Source: an uncultured Saprospiraceae bacterium | GTDB taxonomy: Bacteria; Bacteroidota; Bacteroidia; Chitinophagales; Saprospiraceae | Length of the DNA: 37,189 bases | Assembly (NCBI GenBank): GCA_937967615.1 | Contig: CALCMJ010000122.1 | Location: forward strand, 1-37,189 | Direction of reading: 5' to 3' | In this document: positions 17,663 to 26,343 of the stretch, in pieces | Layout: each line of letters begins with the position of its first letter | Position numbering within the stretch: the stretch's first letter is position 1 | The notes under the pieces: model-generated | Seen by the model: only the letters and a program-made list of their open reading frames with translations | What the model was told of the DNA's origin: nothing | The model's database searches: none | Program-made: the position numbers and the translations under genes

Positions 17663-19171
17663 ATGAAAACATATATAAAACATATAGGAGTCTTTCTTGT
17701 ACTAATGCTTTTAGTACAGACTTCTTGCGACGATGGATTTGCTGAAATAAATACAAATCCGCAAGCTGCGATAGAAATTAATCCAAATTTTCAGTTTCCT
17801 TGGGTTCAGTTAAGAACATCAGGCGGACGATACGAAAATTGGAGGGCAGCCCTTATTTATTCTTCAACAATGATCCAACACTTTGCTACAAATTGTGGTT
17901 ATTGGAATGGAGATAAATACACATATAATGGAGGCTACAATTCTTCACTATTTGATAGATACTATCCAGATGCCGTGAAGGACATGCAAGACTTGATTAA
18001 CACCTTGGAAGCTGGCACAGCTGGTGATCCAACAATGTTAGGTATGGCGCGAATTTGGAGAGTAGTTATATTCTCTCGCCTCACTGACATGTATGGTGAT
18101 GTTCCCTACTTTGATGCTGGAAAAGGTGTTATTGGTGGAATTGACAGACCTGGGTATGATAGTCAACAAGCTATTTACATGGATATGCTAAAAGAATTGG
18201 AAGAAGGTGTAGCTCAAATTTCTGCTGATGGTGGTTTTGGAGGATCAGATCTTCTTTACGGAGGAGATGCAGACAAATGGAAACGTTTTGGAAACTCATT
18301 AATGTTGAGACTTGCAATGCGTATGTCAGAGGTAGATCCAGGTGCTGCACAAGCTTGGGCAGCAAAAGCAATTGCTGCGGGTGTAATGAACAGTAATGCA
18401 GATGACGCTTTTATTCAGCATACAGATGGTCCAGAAGGCATTAACAAAAATGGTTTAGGAGAAGTCTTAGATAATACTTTAGGCACAGATGATTGTCCTC
18501 GTATGAGTAACACTATGATCGATTGGTTAGTAAGTAACGGAGATCCTAGATTGGATGTAGTTGCTGTTATTCCAGATAGTGTTTCTACGCATAACGGAAT
18601 GCCAAATGGCCTAGATGCAATAACACTTCCTTTAAATCCAACTGGAACAAGTCGTGGACACTTTGATAGATTAAATAACGATCTCGTGCGTGTATCTTCT
18701 CCTATGATGTTCATGACATATGCAGAAGCAGAATTACTTACTGCAGAAGCAAGTGTACGTGGATGGGGAGGTGGAAATGCTGCTGAACACTATAACAACG
18801 GCGTAAGGGCTGCAATGCACCAATATGCACATTGGGATGCATCTATGGATATAGCAGACTCAGATATCGATTCTTACTTAGCAAATAATCCTTTTGATGC
18901 AGGAAATGCAATGAGTCAAATTGGATGGCAATATTGGATGGCTACTCTTCTTAATGAATATGAAGCGTATTCTAATTACAGAAGAACTGGAGTTCCAGAA
19001 TTAGTAACTGTAAATTATGATAATAATGTTACTAATGGTCAGGTACCATCTAGACTTGCATATCCATCAAACCAAGTTGGATTTGAAGAGTTCGATGCTG
19101 CCTTATCGCAGCAAGGAATGACAAATGACCCTACTTCATGGATGGCAGTCCCAGTGTGGTGGGATAAATAA
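17663..19171 (+). CDS. susD: SusD-like glycan-binding outer-membrane lipoprotein
   Basis: A surface lipoprotein that binds oligosaccharides and closes over the SusC barrel. The 502-aa protein has a signal peptide with lipobox VQTSC (Cys22), then the FAEINTNPQAA start typical of the SusD-like_2 (PF12771) branch, with TPR-like helices and a C-terminal region rich in Trp and Tyr. It is paired with susC by position and spacing. A strong terminator follows 25 bp after the stop, separating the abundant SusC/SusD transcript from the enzyme genes. The ligand is inferred from context only. Confidence 0.93.
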   Translation: MKTYIKHIGVFLVLMLLVQTSCDDGFAEINTNPQAAIEINPNFQFPWVQLRTSGGRYENWRAALIYSSTMIQHFATNCGYWNGDKYTYNGGYNSSLFDRYYPDAVKDMQDLINTLEAGTAGDPTMLGMARIWRVVIFSRLTDMYGDVPYFDAGKGVIGGIDRPGYDSQQAIYMDMLKELEEGVAQISADGGFGGSDLLYGGDADKWKRFGNSLMLRLAMRMSEVDPGAAQAWAAKAIAAGVMNSNADDAFIQHTDGPEGINKNGLGEVLDNTLGTDDCPRMSNTMIDWLVSNGDPRLDVVAVIPDSVSTHNGMPNGLDAITLPLNPTGTSRGHFDRLNNDLVRVSSPMMFMTYAEAELLTAEASVRGWGGGNAAEHYNNGVRAAMHQYAHWDASMDIADSDIDSYLANNPFDAGNAMSQIGWQYWMATLLNEYEAYSNYRRTGVPELVTVNYDNNVTNGQVPSRLAYPSNQVGFEEFDAALSQQGMTNDPTSWMAVPVWWDK

Positions 19172-19196
19172 ATATTAATAGTTTTTTCAAACTGAT

Positions 19197-19236
19197 GCAG
19201 GCAGCAAAATTTATTGAGCTGCCTGCCTTTTTTTTA
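19197..19236 (+). terminator. Strong intrinsic terminator between susD and the enzyme genes
   Basis: GCAGGCAGC (19197-19205) pairs perfectly with GCTGCCTGC (19218-19226) over a 12-base loop, followed by a run of eight or nine Ts. It would end or attenuate the susCD transcript. The 77 bp from here to the next gene show no clear promoter, so partial read-through is plausible. Confidence 0.88.
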
Positions 19237-19313
19237 TCCAAGGCAAATATTTTCATTACGGAACACGAATTATAGCCTACAAGTTTATTTTTTTTATACC
19301 TAACCTGAGTACG

Positions 19314-20447
19314 ATGCAAAGACGAGATTTCACAAAATCTGTTTTAGCAGCGAGTAGTGGACTAGCTTTAGCTACCCTACCTTTCACAAGCTGCAAAGAC
19401 CAAATGCCTGCACCTAAGGCACTTCCTAACAATTGGATTTGGATAAGACCAGACACAACATGGACAGATGATCAATGGAAAAAACAGTTTGCACTATTAA
19501 AAGCAACCGGCATTGATGCTATCCTACCCCAAATTTGGAATTCGCATAACACTCTTTTTGACCACCCATTCCTACCTGTAAAAGACCGATGGCTAGAACG
19601 CATAATTCCTATCGCACATGCAGAAGGTTTAGAAGTACATGCTTGGATGTGGTCCATGCCTATGAATGTCCCTGAGATGATAGAAAAACATCCAGATTGG
19701 TTTTCAGTTAACAGAAATGGGAAACCATCGCATACGGATCCTGCCTATGTAGATTATTACAAGTTTTTATGTCCATGTCACCCAGAAGTACAAGCCTATG
19801 TTGCTTCAAACGTAGAGGCTCTAGGGAAAATAGAAGATCTTGATGGAATACACTTAGATTATATACGACAGCCTGATGTAATTTTAGCAGAAGGCCTCCA
19901 ACCAAAGTATGACATCGTCCAAGACAAAGAATATCCTGAGTACGATTATCCCTATTCTGAAAATTGCAGAAATGATTTCAAGGAAAAGCATGGGATAGAT
20001 CCAATGGACTTAGGCGACGATGCACCAGCGCACAAAGAGTGGAGACAATTTAGATATGATGCTATTAGTAATGTGGTAAATAATCATTGCGTTCCAATGG
20101 CAAGAAAATATAATAAGAAAATTACTGCTGCTGTATTTCCAAATTGGGAAAGCGTAAGGCAAGAATGGCAGACCTGGGACTTGGATGCTTTTCTACCTAT
20201 GCTTTATCATAAATTCTATAATGAAGACATCGAATGGATAGGTAAGCATGTTGAAAAAAATAAAAAACTCTTAAATAATGAAAAGCCTATCTATGCTGGT
20301 TTATTTATTCCTCATCTAGAACCGCAAGAATTAGAAAAAGCATATAACATCGCGAAAGATAAAGGAGCACAAGGTATTTCCTTATTTGCCCTCAGTAATT
20401 TCAATGAAGCATTTCAAAAAGAACTTAAAAGAATATTAAAGGCATGA
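19314..20447 (+). CDS. GHL10-like TIM-barrel putative glycoside hydrolase, Tat-exported
   Basis: A 377-aa protein annotated in relatives as family 10 glycosylhydrolase (GHL10/DUF187-type fold, PF02638-like), not classical GH10 xylanase. The N-terminus has a twin-arginine motif RRDFTKS (residues 3-9) and a lipobox-like FTSC (Cys27), so it is probably a folded, lipid-anchored periplasmic or surface protein. TIM-barrel features include NNWIWIRPD, WMWSMPMN, the DGIHLDYIRQP strand with Asp177 and Asp182 as catalytic candidates, and AVFPNWES. The reaction is unknown. It is first after the susD terminator and overlaps the nagB-type gene by 4 bp (ATGA), so it belongs to the N-glycan locus. I suggest it as a candidate for cleaving the GlcNAc-GlcNAc bond, for which no known family is present. 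Fold confident, activity speculative. Confidence 0.72.
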   Translation: MQRRDFTKSVLAASSGLALATLPFTSCKDQMPAPKALPNNWIWIRPDTTWTDDQWKKQFALLKATGIDAILPQIWNSHNTLFDHPFLPVKDRWLERIIPIAHAEGLEVHAWMWSMPMNVPEMIEKHPDWFSVNRNGKPSHTDPAYVDYYKFLCPCHPEVQAYVASNVEALGKIEDLDGIHLDYIRQPDVILAEGLQPKYDIVQDKEYPEYDYPYSENCRNDFKEKHGIDPMDLGDDAPAHKEWRQFRYDAISNVVNNHCVPMARKYNKKITAAVFPNWESVRQEWQTWDLDAFLPMLYHKFYNEDIEWIGKHVEKNKKLLNNEKPIYAGLFIPHLEPQELEKAYNIAKDKGAQGISLFALSNFNEAFQKELKRILKA

Positions 20448-22372
20448 CAAAACCTAACAGATCACTTCCTAGCACAGAACAATTGCGTTTTGAAAAAATT
20501 CCAGTTGTTGTTTTTAATGAAGCATTGGAGGCTTCTTTAGAAATTGCACATGCTATTGCTACCGCAATAAAAGATAAACAGTCTAAAAATGAACAATGTG
20601 TATTAGGCCTGGCAACAGGATCCTCTCCTATCAAGGTGTATGCTGAGCTTGTACGTCTCCACCAAGAAGAAGGCTTAAGTTTTAAAAATGTTGTTTCTTT
20701 TAATTTGGATGAATATTTTCCAATGCATCCTGAGGCTCTACAGAGCTATGTGTTTTTTATGCAGCAACACCTATTTGATCATGTTGATATGCAGAAAGAA
20801 AACATACATATCCCTGATGGCTCCATTGACTTAGAAGATGTAAGTGCATATTGCAAAAGGTACGAACAACAGATTGAACAGTTAGGAGGTCTTGACATAC
20901 AAATTCTGGGAATTGGTCGTACTGGGCACATTGGGTTTAATGAACCAGGTTCTGGAATTGATGGAAAAACGAGAATGGTCACTTTAGATCATCTGACTAA
21001 AAAAGATGCAGCTAGTGATTTCTTTGGAGAAGAGCATGTACCTAGAAAAGCCATTACCATGGGTGTAGGTACAATCATGAAAGCAAAGAAAATATTTCTA
21101 ATGGCTTGGGGTGAATCCAAGGCACCTATTATCAATAAAACAGTGGAGGGTGCTTTGAGCGACCAGGTCCCTGCTACCTATTTGCAAAGTCATCCAAATA
21201 CTGTGTTTTATATTGATGAAGCCGCTGCAGCTAAATTAACTCGATACGAAACTCCTTGGGTAGTAGGTGACTGTGAATGGACAAGAGAACTTATTAAAAA
21301 AGCTGTCATTCATTTATCTTTAAAAACAGAAAAGCCCATTTTAAAACTTACAGAGAATGATTACATAGAGCATAGTCTTGCTGAATTAATTCATCTCAAA
21401 GGACCTGCATATAATATTAACATTGATGTATTTAATCAAATGCAACACACTATTACAGGATGGCCTGGTGGAAAACCAAATGCAGATGATAGTAAGAGGC
21501 CTGAAAGAGCAAACCCTGCAAAAAAACGCATAATCGTTTTTAGTCCTCACCCAGATGATGATGTTATTTCTATGGGTGGCACAGTAATACGTTTATGTGA
21601 TCAGGGCCATGATGTGCACATAGCTTACCAAACGTCTGGCAACATCGCAGTTTTTGATGAAGATGTAATTGACTACGCTGAATTTGTTTGTGCTTACCAT
21701 GATGCATTTTCTATGGAGCAGAACAAATCCGAAATGATGTTTAATCAAATTCTTACTCAGCTCAAGTCAAAGGCCCCAGGTCAAATTGACAGTCCTGAAG
21801 TTCGGCAGATAAAAGGAATGATAAGACGAGTTGAAGCGAGATCCGCTTGTAGATACATAGGCATACAAGATTCAAATATTCATCATTTGGATTTACCCTT
21901 CTATGAGACAGGGTTAATAAAAAAGAAACCTATAGGTCCAGAAGATATTGGCATAGTAAGAAAACTAATAGAAGACGTAAAACCGCACATTGTATATGCT
22001 GCAGGTGATCTATCTGATCCACATGGAACACATAGGGTTTGTCTGGATGCAATTTTCAAAGCCCTAAAAGAAGTCAAAGAGCATGACTGGGCAAAAGACT
22101 GTTGGCTTTGGCTGTATAGGGGCGCCTGGCAAGAATGGGGATTAGACGAAATAGAAAAAGCAGTTCCTTTAAGTCCTGGTGAATTGCTCAAGAAACGAAG
22201 AGCGATATTTAAACATCAATCACAAAAAGACCGTCCACTCTTTCCAGGGATTGATAGTAGAGAATTTTGGCAGCGTGCTGAACAAAGAAATAAATTTACT
22301 GCCCAACAATATGACAAGTTGGGACTTGCAGAATACGAGGCGATGGAAGCCTTTAAACGTTTTGAATTTTAA
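20444..22372 (+). CDS. nagB: Glucosamine-6-phosphate deaminase fused to PIG-L/LmbE deacetylase
   Basis: A 642-aa two-domain cytoplasmic protein. The NagB domain (about 10-290) has LATGSSPIKVY, NLDEYFP (Asp89, the ring proton-transfer base region) and GIGRTGHIGFNEPGS with His162 and Glu167. The Asp that precedes GH in E. coli NagB (GNDGHIAFNEP) is Thr160 here. The C-terminal PIG-L/LmbE domain (about 360-600) has the zinc motif SPHPDDD (His369, Asp371, Asp372) and third ligand region DPHGTH (His527, His530); this family deacetylates GlcNAc-type substrates. NagB converts GlcN-6-P to fructose-6-P and ammonia. The fused deacetylase could supply the GlcN moiety, standing in for the absent NagA. Long NagB proteins of this type are known in Bacteroidota. 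It overlaps the upstream gene by 4 bp. Confidence 0.88.
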   Translation: MTKPNRSLPSTEQLRFEKIPVVVFNEALEASLEIAHAIATAIKDKQSKNEQCVLGLATGSSPIKVYAELVRLHQEEGLSFKNVVSFNLDEYFPMHPEALQSYVFFMQQHLFDHVDMQKENIHIPDGSIDLEDVSAYCKRYEQQIEQLGGLDIQILGIGRTGHIGFNEPGSGIDGKTRMVTLDHLTKKDAASDFFGEEHVPRKAITMGVGTIMKAKKIFLMAWGESKAPIINKTVEGALSDQVPATYLQSHPNTVFYIDEAAAAKLTRYETPWVVGDCEWTRELIKKAVIHLSLKTEKPILKLTENDYIEHSLAELIHLKGPAYNINIDVFNQMQHTITGWPGGKPNADDSKRPERANPAKKRIIVFSPHPDDDVISMGGTVIRLCDQGHDVHIAYQTSGNIAVFDEDVIDYAEFVCAYHDAFSMEQNKSEMMFNQILTQLKSKAPGQIDSPEVRQIKGMIRRVEARSACRYIGIQDSNIHHLDLPFYETGLIKKKPIGPEDIGIVRKLIEDVKPHIVYAAGDLSDPHGTHRVCLDAIFKALKEVKEHDWAKDCWLWLYRGAWQEWGLDEIEKAVPLSPGELLKKRRAIFKHQSQKDRPLFPGIDSREFWQRAEQRNKFTAQQYDKLGLAEYEAMEAFKRFEF

Positions 22373-22380
22373 ATAAAGAA

Positions 22381-24210
22381 TTGAATTTAGCAAACATTGA
22401 CATAGCAATAATTCTCTGTTATCTGATCATGACTCTAATCATAGGTTTCATGATTTCAAAACATGCTTCAAAAAACCTCCAATCGTACTTTTTAGGAGAA
22501 AACAAAATTCCTTGGCCCCTCTTAGGTTTGTCAAATGCTTCAGGGATGTTTGATATTTCAGGTACCATGTGGATGGTTTCAATTTTATTTATCTATGGTG
22601 TAAAAAGTGCTTGGTTACCTTGGCTATGGCCAGTTTGGAATCAGGTCTTCATGATGATCTTTTTAGCTATCTGGCTACGTAGATCTAATGTACTCACTGG
22701 TGCCCAGTGGATAACACATCGATTTGGTGATGCTCGAGGTGCCCGCTTATCTCATATCATCGTTACTATATTTGCAATCATTAGTGTTTTTGGTTTTATA
22801 GCCTACTTTTTTATTGGGATAGGAAAGTTTGCTACAATTTTTTTCCCATGGGATCTCTCAGTTCAGAGTGGCATTATAAATTTTACTTCTGAACATTCCT
22901 ACGCACTTATTATCATTGCAATTACCAGTTTGTACGCTATTAAAGGAGGTATTTACTCAGTCGTAATAACTGAGGTAATCCAATTTGTCATAATGACAAT
23001 TTCATGCTTAGTTGTAGCATTCATCGCAATAACTAATGTAAGTGCTGAACAGATATTAGAAAAGGTGCCGGCTGGTTGGGACAATCTCTTCTTCTCAATG
23101 GAACTGAACTTGGATTGGACAGGATATCTTGACAGTGTTAACACTAAGATTGATTCAGATGGATTTCAACTCTTTGGCTACTTATTTATGATGATGCTTT
23201 TCAAAGGAATATTCGCTAGCATGGCAGGCCCGGTTCCTAGTTATGATATGCAAAGAGTATTAAGTGCCAAAACACCAATTGAAGCTGCGAAGATGAATGG
23301 TTTAACCATTTTGGCGTTATTTTTCCCGCGCTATTTAATGGTCGCAGGATTTGGCGTTTTAGCCCTTGTGCATCTTATGCCAGAATTTACCGCGATGGGA
23401 GAAAACATTGATTTCGAAATCATCCTTCCCATGGCGATCGAGCGATTTATTCCCGTTGGTTTTAAAGGCTTACTAATTGCCGGACTACTCGCAGCATTCA
23501 TGGGTACATTTGCTGCATTTATAAATGCAGCACCTGCCTATATCGTGAACGACTTATACAAAAAATATATAAACCCCAATGCAGATAGTAAAACATATAT
23601 AAGATATAGTTACGTATCATCCGTTGTCATTGTAGTAATAGGATTATTTATGGGCTTTTATGCCCAGTCAATAAACTCCTTGACCTTATGGATAACCTCT
23701 GCACTGTATGGTGGATATGCTGCTGCGAATGTTCTTAAATGGATATGGTGGAGATTTAATGGTTATGGATATTTCTTTGGAATGTTAGGCGGTCTGCTTG
23801 CCTCTACTTTAGGGCCAGGAATATTTCCAGATACATCAGCAATCTATCTTTTTCCAATTATTTTATTTGCTTCCTTTATTGGTTGTATTGCAGGTACATT
23901 TTTAACAGCTCCAGATGAAGACAGCGTTTTGATTAACTTTTACAAACAAACACGACCTTGGGGGTTTTGGAAGCCTGTCATTAATAAAATAAAACTAACT
24001 GAGCCCGACTTTGAAGAAAATAAAGATTTTAAAAGAGACATGATAAATGTTCTAGTAGGTATTGTATGGCAAATGACTTTAGTGATAATGCCTATCTATT
24101 TAGTGATTCAAAATTTTAGCTATTTCGGAATTGCATTTGTTGTCTTTTTGATCACAAGTCTGTTCTTAAAAATATTCTGGTATGATAAACTATCAAAATA
24201 TGCGGTATGA
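22381..24210 (+). CDS. Sodium:solute symporter (SSS/SGLT family)
   Basis: A 609-aa inner-membrane Na+-coupled transporter with about 13-14 hydrophobic segments. SSS features are a periplasmic N-terminal helix, SNASGMFDISGTMWM in the TM2 region, and conserved GG/PAYIVNDLYKKYINP late in the protein. The start is TTG at 22381: the first in-frame ATG would cut into TM1, and the gene begins 8 bp after the nagB-type stop. It overlaps the CBM9-like gene by 4 bp. Context suggests uptake of mannose, GlcNAc or the Man-GlcNAc disaccharide; the substrate cannot be read from the sequence. Confidence 0.9.
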   Translation: MNLANIDIAIILCYLIMTLIIGFMISKHASKNLQSYFLGENKIPWPLLGLSNASGMFDISGTMWMVSILFIYGVKSAWLPWLWPVWNQVFMMIFLAIWLRRSNVLTGAQWITHRFGDARGARLSHIIVTIFAIISVFGFIAYFFIGIGKFATIFFPWDLSVQSGIINFTSEHSYALIIIAITSLYAIKGGIYSVVITEVIQFVIMTISCLVVAFIAITNVSAEQILEKVPAGWDNLFFSMELNLDWTGYLDSVNTKIDSDGFQLFGYLFMMMLFKGIFASMAGPVPSYDMQRVLSAKTPIEAAKMNGLTILALFFPRYLMVAGFGVLALVHLMPEFTAMGENIDFEIILPMAIERFIPVGFKGLLIAGLLAAFMGTFAAFINAAPAYIVNDLYKKYINPNADSKTYIRYSYVSSVVIVVIGLFMGFYAQSINSLTLWITSALYGGYAAANVLKWIWWRFNGYGYFFGMLGGLLASTLGPGIFPDTSAIYLFPIILFASFIGCIAGTFLTAPDEDSVLINFYKQTRPWGFWKPVINKIKLTEPDFEENKDFKRDMINVLVGIVWQMTLVIMPIYLVIQNFSYFGIAFVVFLITSLFLKIFWYDKLSKYAV

Positions 24211-25328
24211 ATAATTGGACAAGATACATGTGCATTTCCATACTGCTATTAAGCATTGGGTGCAGAGAAAAACCTGCACAGCAACAGGGCGAAAAGCTTA
24301 GCTATACACATCCTATTCCTTTTTCTCCTTCAAACTACGTTTGTCAGAGAGCTTCTGGAACAATTACAATTGATGGAAAAGATAATGAAGCCAGTTGGAA
24401 AAATGCAAAATGGAGCTCTGAGTTTGTAGATATCGAAGGTACATTAAAGCCACTACCAAAACATAAAACACAATTTAAAATGCTTTGGGATAGTAGCTAC
24501 CTCTATTTTTATGCAAAGATGGACGAACCTCATATTTGGGCTACTTTAAAAAACAGAGACGACATAATTTATTTCGATGATGATTTTGAAATATTCATTG
24601 ATCCAGATGGGGATAGTCACAATTATTACGAATTAGAATGGAACGCATATAATACCCTTTGGGATCTTATATTATTGCGACCATATCGAGTAGATGATGC
24701 ACATAAGGTTCTTTTTAATTGGAATGTCGATAATATGAAAACGGCAACGCATGTAGAAGGAACATTAAATGATGCATCAGATGTGGATTCCTATTGGTCA
24801 ATAGAAATAGCCATTGGATGGTCTGTATTAAAAGAATTTGCTACACCGCAAGAATTACCAAAGGATGGTGACCAATGGCGGATTAATTTTAGTAGAGTGG
24901 ATTGGACAATGGAGAATGACGGTAAAGACTACAAGAAAGCTTTCAATCCAGACGGGTCTAAAATTCCAGAAAACAATTGGGTATGGTCTCCTACAGGTAG
25001 AGTGAATATGCATATGCCAGAAATGTGGGGCTTCGTGCAATTTAGTCAGTCAAAAACAGGAGGTGCTGAAGTAGCGTTTACTCCAAATCCCGAAGAAAAA
25101 GTAAAGTGGGGACTTTGGAATCTATACTGGCAACAAATTGAATATTTTAAAATTAATAATAGTTACGCAGATACAACTGATCCCTTTACGTTACCACAAG
25201 TTGATAACTGCACATTTGCTCCTAAAATTTATACTACTCCAAACTATTTTGAAATAAGCAGCCCCTCGTGTTCTGGAAATGCACATTGGGTAATTCAAAA
25301 AGACGGCAAAATATATTTAAAGAAATAA
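24207..25328 (+). CDS. CBM9-like carbohydrate-binding lipoprotein
   Basis: A 373-aa lipoprotein with lipobox LSIGC (Cys19). Residues about 45-270 match the CBM9-like beta-sandwich family (PF06452/PF16011 type): [15 protein letters not shown] start, [43 protein letters not shown], and later [10 protein letters not shown]. The tail (about 290-373) has conserved [10 protein letters not shown] and a Cys pair. In the family, this fold binds sugars at xylanase termini or forms stand-alone accessory proteins; no hydrolase motif is visible. ATG overlaps the symporter stop (ATGA), implying translational coupling and a tight functional link. It may capture released sugars near the membrane or assist the mannosidases. 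An undetected enzymatic function is possible. Confidence 0.78.
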   Translation: MNNWTRYMCISILLLSIGCREKPAQQQGEKLSYTHPIPFSPSNYVCQRASGTITIDGKDNEASWKNAKWSSEFVDIEGTLKPLPKHKTQFKMLWDSSYLYFYAKMDEPHIWATLKNRDDIIYFDDDFEIFIDPDGDSHNYYELEWNAYNTLWDLILLRPYRVDDAHKVLFNWNVDNMKTATHVEGTLNDASDVDSYWSIEIAIGWSVLKEFATPQELPKDGDQWRINFSRVDWTMENDGKDYKKAFNPDGSKIPENNWVWSPTGRVNMHMPEMWGFVQFSQSKTGGAEVAFTPNPEEKVKWGLWNLYWQQIEYFKINNSYADTTDPFTLPQVDNCTFAPKIYTTPNYFEISSPSCSGNAHWVIQKDGKIYLKK

Positions 25329-25338
25329 CTCTACGCAT

Positions 25339-26343
25339 ATGGAATCACAAGTTCTTAAACAAAACATTCTTAACAAGGCTGAAATTCCTTGGCAAGATAG
25401 ACCTGCAGGCAGTCAAGATGTTATGTGGCGCTATTCTAAGAATCCCATTATAGGAAGATATTCTATTCCTAGTTCCAATAGTATTTTTAATAGTGCAGTT
25501 ATCCGTTATGGGGATGGTTATGCTGGCGTATTTAGATGCGATGATAAAAGTGTGCGTATGAACATCCACGTGGGCTTTAGCAAAAATGGAATTGACTGGG
25601 AGATAGAACACTCTCCTATTAAAATGATTGCTGGGAATACAGAGTATCTGCATTCAGATTACAAATATGATCCTAGAGTTAGTTTTATTGAAGATCGCTA
25701 TTGGGTAACTTGGTGTAATGGACATCATGGGCCTACAATTGGAATCGCATACACTTTTGATTTCAAGGAGTTTTTTATGTGCGAAAATGCCTTCTTGCCT
25801 TTTAATAGAAATGGTGTGCTGTTTCCTAAAAAGATTGACGGAAAATATGCCATGTTGAGTAGACCTAGTGATAATGGACATACTGCTTTTGGTGATATCT
25901 ATATAAGCTATAGTCCGGATATGAAATACTGGGGAGAGCATAGATTAGTAATGCAAGTCAGTCCATTTGAACAAAGTGCTTGGCAATGCACAAAAATAGG
26001 CGCTGGAGGTGTTCCTATTTGGACTGAAGAAGGTTGGTTAGTAATCTATCATGGAGTTATTCAAACATGCAATGGTTTTAGATATTCCGCTGGCGCAGCC
26101 ATACTCGACCATGCTGATCCGTCAAAAGTAAAATATAGATCCGGTCAATATCTTCTTGCACCTTCAGAAATTTACGAACTTACAGGAGATGTTCCCAATG
26201 TTATATTTCCTTGCGCATCTGTAGAAGATGACGATGGAAAACTAGTCATGTACTATGGTGCAGCAGACACAAGTGTTTGTATTGCTTTTGCTTATATTGC
26301 TGAAATTATTGAATTTATAAAAGCACACAACATACAAACTTAA
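25339..26343 (+). CDS. GH130 beta-mannoside phosphorylase
   Basis: A 334-aa five-bladed beta-propeller without signal peptide, so cytoplasmic. GH130 motifs: NPIIGR at the first blade, [33 protein letters not shown] with the candidate catalytic acid Asp111, [28 protein letters not shown] and YHGV. Length fits the GH130_2 branch (about 320-335 aa), which includes phosphorylases of Man-beta-1,4-GlcNAc from N-glycan cores and of beta-1,4-mannooligosaccharides. With PNGase F, three GH92 and NagB genes in the same operon, Man-beta-1,4-GlcNAc + Pi giving Man-1-P + GlcNAc is the best prediction. Its stop is directly followed by the ROK kinase ATG. Confidence 0.9.
   Translation: MESQVLKQNILNKAEIPWQDRPAGSQDVMWRYSKNPIIGRYSIPSSNSIFNSAVIRYGDGYAGVFRCDDKSVRMNIHVGFSKNGIDWEIEHSPIKMIAGNTEYLHSDYKYDPRVSFIEDRYWVTWCNGHHGPTIGIAYTFDFKEFFMCENAFLPFNRNGVLFPKKIDGKYAMLSRPSDNGHTAFGDIYISYSPDMKYWGEHRLVMQVSPFEQSAWQCTKIGAGGVPIWTEEGWLVIYHGVIQTCNGFRYSAGAAILDHADPSKVKYRSGQYLLAPSEIYELTGDVPNVIFPCASVEDDDGKLVMYYGAADTSVCIAFAYIAEIIEFIKAHNIQT

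Noticed and set aside
19314-20447. Classical GH10 xylanase
   Set aside because: The common annotation family 10 glycosylhydrolase refers to the GHL10/DUF187 fold; GH10 active-site motifs are not present.
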